This document shows, one piece after another, positions 1-5,728 of a stretch of 21,787 nucleotides of DNA. Positions within the stretch are counted from its first letter, which is position 1; the number at the start of each line of letters is the position of its first letter. A program made the position numbers and the translations under genes. A model generated the notes under the pieces. It made no database searches and was not told where the DNA came from. It was given only the letters and a program-made list of their open reading frames with translations. Origin of the DNA: a virus; the IMG/VR virus record IMGVR_UViG_3300028829_005746, positions 1-21,787 of that record. One strand, 5' to 3'.

Positions 1-1
1 T

Positions 2-667
2 AAAACTATCGGAGAAGTCACCTACCTCAAAGGTGATGGTCTGCTGAGTCGTTTGAAGGAGGAGTATGATCTCGCTGAAAACTTAGGAGTAGAGTCAAAC
101 GACCTCATCGAAACCGCCCGAGGTCTGACTAATATTACCTTTGAGGACAAGACTCAGGTAAGAATCAAAGAGAACTCGAAGTTAGTTATCGATGATTTCG
201 TCTACGATACAAAACCAAAGTCAGTCAATCGTTTGGCTCTTCGAGTCGCGATTGGGACGGTTCGATACGCCAGTGGAGGCATCGCAAAGAACAACACTAA
301 GGATGTTGACATACAGACTCCGGTAGCGACTATTGCGGTTCGCGGAACAGAATTCTCGATGGTTGTCAATGAGATCGGAGGCTCAACAGTGATACTTCTA
401 CCGAACTTTGATGGAACGGTAGGAGAGATCGAAGTAATCACACTTGCGGGATCGGTAGTAATGAACCAACCCTTTATGGCGACTCACGTCGATAGCGCCA
501 ACAGTATTCCGACTCGACCAGTTGTGTTGGACATTACCGAAGACTTGATCTCAAATCAACTGATCGTCTCTACTCCACCCGAACTCCTAGAAGCCGAGGA
601 AGACGTTCAAAAGGCGGTCGATAACATTCTCGATATGGATTTCCTTGAGTTTAAAGAACTAGAATAG
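2..667 (+). CDS. FecR-domain protein, 5' partial
   Basis: The reading frame is open from base 2, so the gene starts upstream of the window; the TTG at 53 is not needed as a start because the residues before it (TIGEVTYLKGDG) already look like the beginning of a FecR domain. The FecR-type core follows: an iETarG segment, tFEDkTqVRIkenSkLvIDDFvYD, and then TPVATIAVRGTEF, which is the most typical stretch. FecR domains are periplasmic or surface sensors in bacteria; this copy has no anti-sigma N-terminus visible here. It stops at TAG 665-667, but the -1 frame stays open from 655 to 903 and continues in a similar style, so the true protein may be longer. It lies just upstream of a CHASE2 cyclase, a pairing I know from bacterial genomes. 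The domain call is firm; the role in a phage is unknown. Confidence 0.8.
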   Translation, partial: KTIGEVTYLKGDGLLSRLKEEYDLAENLGVESNDLIETARGLTNITFEDKTQVRIKENSKLVIDDFVYDTKPKSVNRLALRVAIGTVRYASGGIAKNNTKDVDIQTPVATIAVRGTEFSMVVNEIGGSTVILLPNFDGTVGEIEVITLAGSVVMNQPFMATHVDSANSIPTRPVVLDITEDLISNQLIVSTPPELLEAEEDVQKAVDNILDMDFLEFKELE

Positions 668-903
668 TTGCGGATGCATTTGTTGTAGATACCGTAGAGA
701 GAATTGGGTTTGATAAGAAGACACAAACTTTTGGATTGGTGGATCGTAACGAAGGAACGCAAACGATTCAACGATTCGTCGGAGGAGACATATCAATCAC
801 ATATCCTCTTGGCCTTGCTCCGACCATAAATATTAATCAGTATGGGCAAGAGGCCATGCTTAATTTAGGAAACGATAATGAGTTCTATATTGAACAAAAT
901 TAA
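655..903 (+). CDS. Frame-shifted curlin-like tail of the FecR protein (or separate short ORF)
   Basis: This stretch is open in the frame one base behind the FecR frame. It has no good ATG before the last quarter (a GTG exists at about 739), so it reads best as the continuation of the upstream protein after an indel or frameshift near 655-667. The protein contains GFDKKTQTFGLVDRNEGTQT and, at its end, ININQYGQEAMLNLGNDN followed by EFYIEQN. That end has the Q-x-G spacing, the G-x-x-N step and the final I-x-Q of curlin-type repeats. No standard X-XXY-YYZ slippery heptamer is in the correct phase at the junction, so I favour an indel over programmed shifting. The stop overlaps the cyclase start by 26 bases, which suggests translational coupling. 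Confidence 0.5.
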   Translation, partial: RTRIVADAFVVDTVERIGFDKKTQTFGLVDRNEGTQTIQRFVGGDISITYPLGLAPTININQYGQEAMLNLGNDNEFYIEQN

Positions 904-2890
904 ATCTCCTATTCTCTCACTAATATTAGTGACTGCAATTGGAGTAGCAAACTTCGATGTGATCGAGTCTTTTCGATTAAGATTCTTTGATCTCATCATT
1001 ACGGAAGTCCCAAGAGAAGTTGAGCCCAGTCAGATTGTTTCAATCGATGTTGGAGACGATACTATCGCAAGACTAGGACAATTTCCATTCCCTCGAAACG
1101 AGTATGCAGCGATCATTGAGACTCTCTATCGAAATGGTGCAGGTTTAGTGGTATTCAATATCGCTATGACTGAGCCGGATCGATTTGGTCAAGATGAGTA
1201 CCTTGCAACCGCAATTGAAGGAATGCCCGTGGTTCTTCCGTATCTTGTTGGAAACTCCGATTACACGCCAGATCCTATTGGAGTGTCAATGATCGGAGAT
1301 GTGGATCCAAACGATGTAGTGCCAAGTTTTTCTGGTATCATTCCAAACGTTGAGCCAATACAGAGTGCGGCGTTTGGTAAAGGAATATCAGTCACTATGT
1401 CAGAGTTGGATGGAGTGGTTCGAAGATTACCGATGGTCATATCGGTCAACGATGAACTCTATCCTTCTATTGTACTTGAAACACTTCGAGTCGCATCAGG
1501 AGATCCTTCTTTTCAAATCAAAACAAACGTTGGGGGAGTAGAAGCGGTTCGTATACCTAGTTTCTCTACCATTGAAACAGACCCTTTAAGTCGTGTTTGG
1601 ATCGACTGGCAACAATCTGTTGAGTCAATCAACTTCGAGGATGTCAAAGACGGAGTTCTGAATGGGCGTATCGCAATCATTGGTATGACTGCGGGTGGTA
1701 TTACGAATCCAGTCGCTAGCGCCCTTGGAGAAGTCTTTCCGCATCACGTACAGTCTATGGCACTCTCTACTGCGATCAGTGGAACTAATATCTCCCGGCC
1801 GGACTGGATGTATCCCGCCGAGATTGGAGGAATGATTCTTCTCTCGATTCTTTGTCTGATTGTTTCTCGCTACTGGACTCACGGATATGTCTTTCCGATA
1901 GTGGTGAGTGCGATCTCGGGTTTAGGAGTAGTTTATATTTTCCTTGAAGAACAACTATTGATCGATGCGGTCTTTCCTCTTCTTGGACTCTCAGCGGTGG
2001 TAGGACACAACTATGTGGTCAAGTTTTTGACAGAACTGAAACTGAAACTTCAGATCAAAAAGCAGTTTGGTACGTATCTCTCTCCCGCATTGGTTGAGAA
2101 ACTTCAAAAGAATCCAGAACTTCTGCGGCTTGGTGGTGAAACAAGAGACCTCTCCATACTCTTTACGGATGTAAGAGGATTCACTGCGATCTCAGAGCAC
2201 TATGGTGAGAATGTACAGGGACTGACAATGATAATGAATCGATACATGACGGCAATGACAGAACCTATTCTGAATAACGAAGGAACACTGGACAAGTACA
2301 TTGGTGACGCACAGATGGCGTTTTGGAATGCTCCCTTGGATCAGATTGATCATGCTATGCGATCAGTAACTACTGCACAGGAGATGCTCGAAAGGTTAGA
2401 TCGTTTTAACGATGAGATCACGGCCGAAGGAATACCGGCGTTTGGTATGGGTATTGGAATTAACACCGGAAGTGTGGTAGTCGGTAATATGGGATCGGAT
2501 CAAAGGTTCGATTACACTTGCCTTGGCGATAGCGTAAACCTTGGCGCTAGACTTGAAGGTCAAACAAAGAACTATGGTGTTCGACTTCTTCTTGGAGAGA
2601 ATACCGCCGAGAAAGTAAGAGGGTTAGTGAGTCTCATGGAACTTGATTGCATCGCTGTCAAGGGAAAGACAAAAGGTGTTCGAGTCTACACGATTGGAAA
2701 GACAACAGAGGCCCACGTCTTACTTCTTAAATATTACTATGCAGGTAAGTGGAAAGCGGCACTTGAACTCATCGACTGGTGTATAAAGGAGACTGATCAT
2801 CACGAGGAATACTACCGCATTATGGAGAAGAAACTTCGATTCGGTTGCCCCGATAATTGGGATGGTGTGAATCGATTGACAAGTAAGTAA
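878..2890 (+). CDS. Membrane CHASE2-domain adenylate cyclase (class III)
   Basis: Predicted to make cAMP from ATP at the inner membrane. A single N-terminal membrane segment (about residues 8-27) precedes an extracytoplasmic CHASE2 sensor domain (about 40-300, with FDliitevpReve and SIDvGDdtiarlGqfPfPR). Three closely spaced membrane segments follow (about 307-380), then a class III catalytic domain (about 420-610). All catalytic positions are present: metal-binding D431 (ILFTDVRGF) and D477 (KYIGDAQMAFW), purine-specifying K473 and T547 (DYTCLGD), and transition-state N554 and R558 (GDSVNLGARLEG). Lys with Thr is the class IIIb adenylate cyclase pattern; a guanylate cyclase would have Glu and Cys. 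The C-terminal ~65 residues resemble the TPR-like tail common in CHASE2 cyclases. The start overlaps the end of the preceding ORF. A sensory cyclase inside a T4-type phage genome is unusual. Confidence 0.93.
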   Translation: MSSILNKIKSPILSLILVTAIGVANFDVIESFRLRFFDLIITEVPREVEPSQIVSIDVGDDTIARLGQFPFPRNEYAAIIETLYRNGAGLVVFNIAMTEPDRFGQDEYLATAIEGMPVVLPYLVGNSDYTPDPIGVSMIGDVDPNDVVPSFSGIIPNVEPIQSAAFGKGISVTMSELDGVVRRLPMVISVNDELYPSIVLETLRVASGDPSFQIKTNVGGVEAVRIPSFSTIETDPLSRVWIDWQQSVESINFEDVKDGVLNGRIAIIGMTAGGITNPVASALGEVFPHHVQSMALSTAISGTNISRPDWMYPAEIGGMILLSILCLIVSRYWTHGYVFPIVVSAISGLGVVYIFLEEQLLIDAVFPLLGLSAVVGHNYVVKFLTELKLKLQIKKQFGTYLSPALVEKLQKNPELLRLGGETRDLSILFTDVRGFTAISEHYGENVQGLTMIMNRYMTAMTEPILNNEGTLDKYIGDAQMAFWNAPLDQIDHAMRSVTTAQEMLERLDRFNDEITAEGIPAFGMGIGINTGSVVVGNMGSDQRFDYTCLGDSVNLGARLEGQTKNYGVRLLLGENTAEKVRGLVSLMELDCIAVKGKTKGVRVYTIGKTTEAHVLLLKYYYAGKWKAALELIDWCIKETDHHEEYYRIMEKKLRFGCPDNWDGVNRLTSK

Positions 2891-2909
2891 GTTACAAATT
2901 TGTTACATT

Positions 2910-2917
2910 TATAAATA
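2910..2917 (+). promoter_or_regulatory. T4-type late promoter box TATAAATA
   Basis: Exact match to the T4 late promoter -10 box, which gp33 and gp55-type factors recognise. Transcription would start near 2923, about 27 bases before the first small ORF at 2950. It lies in the gap after the cyclase stop. Confidence 0.65.
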
Positions 2918-2965
2918 CCATTGAACACTTCCAACAGGGAGTTTTAACAATGGAGAAGAAAATAA

Positions 2966-3055
2966 ATGATAGTTGCATTTCAAGCAATCGTTATGACGGC
3001 GATTGTGATCTACCTTTTCGAAGAGTGGAGACAATCTAGGCCGTTTAGTAAATAG
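2966..3055 (+). CDS. 29-residue single-span membrane peptide
   Basis: MIVAFQAIVMTAIVIYLFEE is followed by a basic, polar tail (WRQSRPFSK). The first 18 residues form one membrane span. A GGAGAAG ribosome site sits 7 bases upstream, and a late promoter (2910-2917) and a terminator (3065-3094) bracket the gene, so it looks like a monocistronic late unit. A second 29-codon ORF starts at 2950 with its own AGGGAG site and overlaps in another frame, but its product has no recognisable feature. A small late membrane peptide could act in lysis or membrane modification; nothing in the sequence decides this. Confidence 0.5.
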   Translation: MIVAFQAIVMTAIVIYLFEEWRQSRPFSK

Positions 3056-3064
3056 AAAACAAAG

Positions 3065-3094
3065 AAGGGGAGTGACGAAAGTTGCTCCCCTTTT
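3065..3094 (+). terminator. Rho-independent terminator
   Basis: AAGGGGAG (3065-3072) pairs with CTCCCCTT (3085-3092). Four further inner pairs (two of them G-T) close on a GAAA tetraloop at 3077-3080. A T run (3091-3094) follows. It ends transcription after the 29-residue gene. Confidence 0.9.
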
Positions 3095-3114
3095 AATCTC
3101 AAAATCATATCTCT

Positions 3115-3122
3115 TATAAATA
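3115..3122 (+). promoter_or_regulatory. T4-type late promoter box TATAAATA for the HNH gene
   Basis: Exact late promoter box immediately after the terminator. With T4 spacing the transcript would begin near 3128, at the base of the hairpin at 3130-3159, giving a leader of about 66 bases before the HNH start. Confidence 0.7.
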
Positions 3123-3129
3123 AAAGAAA

Positions 3130-3159
3130 GTCCTTCGCGGAACGGGAATTCCCAAGGAC
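3130..3159 (+). promoter_or_regulatory. 5'-UTR hairpin of the HNH transcript
   Basis: GTCCTT (3130-3135) pairs with AAGGAC (3154-3159). Inside it GGG (3144-3146) pairs with CCC (3151-3153) around AATT, leaving an 8-base bulge on one side. It lies at the predicted 5' end of the late transcript. Leader hairpins are known to control translation of free-standing homing endonucleases in T4, but this one does not obviously cover the ribosome site near 3180, so mRNA stabilisation is the simpler reading. Confidence 0.45.
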
Positions 3160-3193
3160 ACTAAACTTACAAACCTTAAAGAGAAAGTTCAGC

Positions 3194-3787
3194 ATGAATC
3201 TATTTATTCAAAATAAGTACACGAGATGGTATATGTCTATCATCTCAAATCCCAATAGAGGGAATGAAACCTACACCGAATCTCATCACATTATACCGAG
3301 ATCTTTGGGTGGAGAAGAGACAATAAATCTAAGTGCTCGCGAGCATTTCATTTGTCATTGGTTGTTGATTAAAATGGTCGAAGGTAAGACTGCTCGTCAT
3401 AAGATGGAAAACGCATTTGCGAAGATGTGTTTTCAAGATCGATATGGTTATCGATACATCAATTCAAACGGATATAAGATATGTCGTGAAAGGATAGCAC
3501 CCGAGATTGGTCGTAGAGTTGGTTTGTGGAACAAAGGGAAACCTAAACCTTCCAGTCAGATCGAGAAGATGAAGGCTGGAATGAAAGGGAAGCATAAAGG
3601 GAAACGATGGTGCAGCAAGGATGGAGTTAGTCAAAGAGTTCCTCAAGAAAGATACGACGAACTCTTAGAGGAAGGTTGGGCGCCAGGACGCAGTTTGAGT
3701 GATGAGTCTCGTCAAAAAATGAGAGAAAATGGACTAGCTCACAAAAATAACTTAAATTACTTTCCTCCGGCAGCTGGCGTAAAATAA
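3194..3787 (+). CDS. Free-standing HNH homing endonuclease
   Basis: Predicted site-specific DNA nuclease of the HNH family. The motif is ESHHIIPRSLGG (H31, H32) followed by N45 and EHFICH (H51, H55), which gives the metal and catalytic residues of the fold. Residues about 110-140 (GLWNKGKPKPSSQIEKMKAG and the basic KGKHKGKRW) resemble NUMOD3-type DNA-binding modules; LSDESRQKMRENG near 168-180 looks like a second such piece. At 197 residues the length is normal for phage HNH genes. It has its own late promoter and leader hairpin, and no intron or intein is evident around it. Its last 31 bases overlap the 3' end of the convergent membrane-protein gene, so it appears to have settled exactly at the end of that gene. 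Confidence 0.88.
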   Translation: MNLFIQNKYTRWYMSIISNPNRGNETYTESHHIIPRSLGGEETINLSAREHFICHWLLIKMVEGKTARHKMENAFAKMCFQDRYGYRYINSNGYKICRERIAPEIGRRVGLWNKGKPKPSSQIEKMKAGMKGKHKGKRWCSKDGVSQRVPQERYDELLEEGWAPGRSLSDESRQKMRENGLAHKNNLNYFPPAAGVK

Positions 3788-4242
3788 AAACCTATAATTG
3801 CTGCCAAAGTGGTGATGCTGACAAGAGAGATGTGCCCCGTCGTGATTGTGGTGGTGATGTCGGTTTGGGCTGGGATATCGATGAGTCCCCAGATGAACTT
3901 ATATCCTGTTTTTGACTCGGGAGGGGTAAAGGTGACGAGGGGGACTGTTGGCCAGATTGTGCAAAGTACCGAGATGACGAAAAAGTTGCACATCCCGATA
4001 ACAGCCAAGAAACGGCGAGTAGCGCGAGTAAACATCGCAGTTTCTTTATCAGGTTCTCCGAAGAGGTTCTTTTGTAGTTCTGCATTTGCTCTTGATACCG
4101 CAAGTTCCCTTGCTAGTTCCCTTTTTTCCGCTGCCGCTTTCTTTTCAGCACCTGCGGCGACAATTCCACCAACCATTTTGAGGATCGACCCCATTCCGGT
4201 GGCGCCAAGTGTCGATACGAGCATTGTGATGAGTCCAAACAT
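3757..4242 (-). CDS. Holin-like 3-TM membrane protein
   Basis: This 161-residue protein has a hydrophobic, glycine-rich N-terminal segment (about 2-31), a charged Lys/Glu/Arg helix (about 33-60), and two further membrane segments (about 78-102 and 135-155). The layout fits the three-membrane-segment phage holins (the GTA-type holin family), which release lysin through the inner membrane. No catalytic motif is present. The start ATG lies 7 bases after a late-promoter-like box on the minus strand, so the message may be nearly leaderless. An out-of-frame lipoprotein ORF lies inside the gene. The plus-strand ORF opposite is not credible. Confident for a membrane protein, moderate for holin. Confidence 0.65.
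   Translation of the reverse strand: MFGLITMLVSTLGATGMGSILKMVGGIVAAGAEKKAAAEKRELARELAVSRANAELQKNLFGEPDKETAMFTRATRRFLAVIGMCNFFVISVLCTIWPTVPLVTFTPPESKTGYKFIWGLIDIPAQTDITTTITTGHISLVSITTLAAIIGFYFTPAAGGK
3792..4085 (-). CDS. Possible nested Rz1-like outer-membrane lipoprotein
   Basis: Read in another frame inside the holin-like gene from the ATG at 4085 (a TTG lies further up at 4103). The N-terminus is basic (IKKLRC), then comes a hydrophobic core LLALLAVSWLLSGC ending in a proper lipobox (L-S-G-C), then a Ser/Pro/Gln-rich tail (SGQQSPSSPLPLPSQKQ). Outer-membrane spanins of the Rz1 type are small, proline-rich lipoproteins that are often nested out of frame in another lysis gene, though usually in the inner-membrane spanin. 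No clear ribosome site is visible, and chance in an overlapping membrane-coding frame is a serious alternative. Confidence 0.3.
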   Translation of the reverse strand: MQNYKRTSSENLIKKLRCLLALLAVSWLLSGCATFSSSRYFAQSGQQSPSSPLPLPSQKQDISSSGDSSISQPKPTSPPQSRRGTSLLSASPLWQQL

Positions 4243-4248
4243 AACATT

Positions 4249-4256
4249 TATTTCTA
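4249..4256 (-). promoter_or_regulatory. Late-promoter-like box TAGAAATA for the holin-like gene
   Basis: One mismatch from TATAAATA on the minus strand. With T4 late spacing the first transcribed base would be about 4243, one base before the ATG. Confidence 0.4.
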
Positions 4257-4263
4257 TTTAGTC

Positions 4264-4292
4264 TTGACAGTTTTTTTAAAAAAGAGTATAAT
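4264..4292 (+). promoter_or_regulatory. Consensus sigma70 promoter (TTGACA-N17-TATAAT)
   Basis: Both hexamers match the consensus exactly (4264-4269 and 4287-4292) with 17 bases between, and the spacer is a T-run followed by an A-run. It points into 4293-4429, which holds no convincing gene (only 8- and 16-codon ORFs), and then reaches the gene at 4430. It is probably the leading promoter of the early region. Confidence 0.75.
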
Positions 4293-4375
4293 TCTTTCGA
4301 TCAAACAAATCCAGCCATGATTAACCTATCAAGACATCTTTAATACCATGAGTATTTATCTGATAATTTTAAAGA

Positions 4376-4422
4376 TTTTTTACACAATTAGGTGTTGACT
4401 TTTCATTTCACTTCAAGTAAAT
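4376..4422 (+). promoter_or_regulatory. Early promoter cassette, copy 1
   Basis: TTTTTTAC (4376-4383) lies 19 bases upstream of TTGACT (4395-4400); with a 16-base spacer the -10 is the weak GTAAAT (4417-4422). The start codon at 4430 would be at or next to the first transcribed base. Confidence 0.5.
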
Positions 4423-4429
4423 TACTCGT

Positions 4430-4663
4430 ATGACAATGATGATTAACTTCCCCAAAAACATGGGTCTTTCACCTCGGCCTTTGTCCGACTATGATTCTCT
4501 TGCATTGAGATTCTATCACATGACTGTTGCGACGAGTCCTAATCGCTCCCACTTGAAAGATATCACTGATCGATTGATTCGATATCACGGTGGCACTAGT
4601 GATTTAGACATGCATTTCAGCAATGGTAAAATGTTGAGTAAGTGTCGAATTGGTGTCAGTTAG
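4430..4663 (+). CDS. Small early protein of unknown function
   Basis: A 77-residue protein, not recognised. It has several Met codons near the start (MTMMINF); the first is taken, although it would begin essentially at the transcription start. The middle (LRFYHMTVATSPNRSHLKDI, then TDRLIRYHGG) is basic and probably helical. The last ten codons (MLSKCRIGVS and stop) lie in the first of three 41-bp tandem repeats, so the 3' end has been duplicated downstream; each later copy restates ATG...TAG as a ten-codon ORF. It sits first in the early gene group. Confidence 0.6.
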   Translation: MTMMINFPKNMGLSPRPLSDYDSLALRFYHMTVATSPNRSHLKDITDRLIRYHGGTSDLDMHFSNGKMLSKCRIGVS

Positions 4664-4753
4664 TTTTAAAAATGTTGAGTAAGTGTCAAAATGATGTCAG
4701 TTAGTTTTAAAAATGTTGAGTAAGTGTCAAAATGATGTCAGTTAGTTTTACAA
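4631..4753 (+). repeat. Three 41-bp tandem direct repeats
   Basis: Units begin at 4631, 4672 and 4713 with ATGTTGAGTAAGTGTC. Units 2 and 3 are nearly identical; unit 1 differs at a few bases (TGTCGAATTGG instead of TGTCAAAATGA). Units 2 and 3 each hold two TGTCA pentamers 11 bases apart, about one helical turn. The period is not a multiple of three. The array begins in the 3' end of the upstream gene and ends at the next promoter cassette. Confidence 0.9.
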
Positions 4754-4754
4754 G

Positions 4755-4801
4755 TTTTTTACACTTTTAACCCTTGACTTTCGCTTCAACATCAATATAT
4801 T
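4755..4801 (+). promoter_or_regulatory. Early promoter cassette, copy 2
   Basis: TTTTTTAC at 4755, TTGACT at 4774-4779, a 16-base spacer and TATATT at 4796-4801. The T-tract to -35 distance (19) equals the other copies. The start codon at 4815 would be about 7 bases into the message. Confidence 0.75.
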
Positions 4802-4814
4802 AGAGTTATAAATT

Positions 4815-5189
4815 ATGAGAAAAAAGAGACTAATATCCACAAAAGAGACTGAGATAAGACTTAAAAGTCATCAACTTGAACTGGAAAGAATCAATTCTGG
4901 TGATTTGACAGCAAGAGGATTGGGAGGCAAGCTTCTTGCTTTCAAAGATGAAAACGATCTCAAAGAATACAAATCTCATATCACGAAAGTGCGAATTCTA
5001 AATCTGAATTTGAGGGGAGCCATAAAAAAACTGAATTCTAAAATTGTTTTAGATAATATGAGAGGTATTGAACATGACGAAAGTAAATATCAATTCGACT
5101 ACGACCGAATAGCCAGACTTCAGAAGCCAGCTCGTGGAAAGGCCATCGCTGGGGTACTGTGGGATTACAAAAAGACTTTGAAGAATTAA
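4815..5189 (+). CDS. Basic early protein of unknown function
   Basis: A 124-residue, Lys- and Arg-rich protein, not recognised. The N-terminal half (about 10-80) is rich in charged residues with regular leucines and is probably helical or coiled. The C-terminal part holds DESKYQFDYDRIARLQKPAR and GKAIAGVLWDYKKT. The start follows ATAAATTATG with no Shine-Dalgarno sequence, and the next promoter cassette begins at the stop codon. Small basic early proteins in T4-type phages often act on host targets, but nothing here assigns one. Confidence 0.7.
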   Translation: MRKKRLISTKETEIRLKSHQLELERINSGDLTARGLGGKLLAFKDENDLKEYKSHITKVRILNLNLRGAIKKLNSKIVLDNMRGIEHDESKYQFDYDRIARLQKPARGKAIAGVLWDYKKTLKN

Positions 5190-5246
5190 ACTTTACAAGT
5201 TTTTTACGCGATATCGCCTTGACATTGGAATAAAACAAGTCATAAT
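5188..5246 (+). promoter_or_regulatory. Early promoter cassette, copy 3, with stem-loop
   Basis: The element begins at the stop of the upstream gene. AAACTT (5188-5193) pairs with AAGTTT (5197-5202) over a TAC loop and runs into T residues, which could serve as a weak terminator. It continues as TTTTTTAC (5200-5207), TTGACA (5219-5224), 16 bases and CATAAT (5241-5246). Confidence 0.75.
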
Positions 5247-5265
5247 GTGGGTATAAGATTGAGAA

Positions 5266-5379
5266 ATGAGAAAACAAAAAACAATTAAATTCACCGATAG
5301 GTTAGAATCGTTTGAAAGAGTCTTAGACTTTTTGGTGTTGTCTGTTTTAAATCTAATTGGAAAAATTTTATTTGGATAA
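5266..5379 (+). CDS. 37-residue early peptide
   Basis: MRKQKTIKFTDRLESFERVL is followed by a hydrophobic tail (DFLVLSVLNLIGKILFG), giving a basic, polar N-terminus and an amphipathic or membrane-seeking C-terminus. It starts about 13 bases after the predicted transcription start. The stop is followed three bases later by the next ATG, so the two genes are probably co-translated. Function unknown. It is shorter than the usual cut-off for ORF calling and is supported mainly by its position after a promoter and by the tight spacing. Confidence 0.55.
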   Translation: MRKQKTIKFTDRLESFERVLDFLVLSVLNLIGKILFG

Positions 5380-5382
5380 ATT

Positions 5383-5658
5383 ATGAGAAAAAGAAAAACA
5401 ATTGAAGTCGCCGAGCTGCGAGAAACACTTAACAAGATGTTAGAGGATGTGAGTCATCTGGAGCATCCGGTAGTGCGTACAAATCGTGACGAGAATGGAG
5501 TCGAAACTCCAAAGACACCTGCCGATTTTTATCGGATGGGAGTTATTAACGTTCTTGAGTCGGTTTTACACGGCACCGGAAATTATCGCGGGTTTGGGTA
5601 TGATACCGAAAAGAATCCTCCGTTGGCCTCGACGCCAATGAAGCGTTATTACTACTAA
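5383..5658 (+). CDS. Small conserved-looking early phage protein
   Basis: A 91-residue protein. The N-terminus is basic (MRKRKTIEV), the middle acidic and helical, and the second half (DFYRMGVINVLESVLHGTGN, then YRGFGY) resembles a segment I recall in several small uncharacterised T4-like phage proteins. No catalytic motif is visible. It starts in the same ATAAATTATG context as two other genes of this region, follows the 37-residue gene by 3 bases without its own promoter, and is followed at once by promoter cassette 4. Confidence 0.7.
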   Translation: MRKRKTIEVAELRETLNKMLEDVSHLEHPVVRTNRDENGVETPKTPADFYRMGVINVLESVLHGTGNYRGFGYDTEKNPPLASTPMKRYYY

Positions 5659-5715
5659 ACTTTACAGGTTTTTTACACAATATTGTCTTGACATTCCTTT
5701 CAAAACCTCTATATT
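5657..5715 (+). promoter_or_regulatory. Early promoter cassette, copy 4, with stem-loop
   Basis: AAACTT (5657-5662), TAC loop, AGGTTT (5666-5671): the same stem as copy 3 with one T-A pair changed to T-G. Then TTTTTTAC (5669-5676), TTGACA (5688-5693), 16 bases and TATATT (5710-5715). It starts at the stop codon of the upstream gene. Confidence 0.8.
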
Positions 5716-5728
5716 AGAGTTATAAATT

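Noticed and set aside
655-667. Programmed -1 frameshift in the FecR gene
   Set aside because: TTTAAAG is present at 650-656 but in the wrong phase for X XXY YYZ slippage, so an indel is more likely.
1625-1882. 85-codon minus-strand ORF inside the cyclase
   Set aside because: It lies wholly within a well-supported gene and has no recognisable feature.
3809-4261. 150-codon plus-strand ORF opposite the holin-like gene
   Set aside because: Its sequence is low-complexity Ser/Ala text mirroring the membrane-protein codons, and it has no ribosome site or promoter in the right place.
4631-4753. CRISPR-like array
   Set aside because: The 41-bp units are directly adjacent, without variable spacers, and contain the 3' end of a gene.
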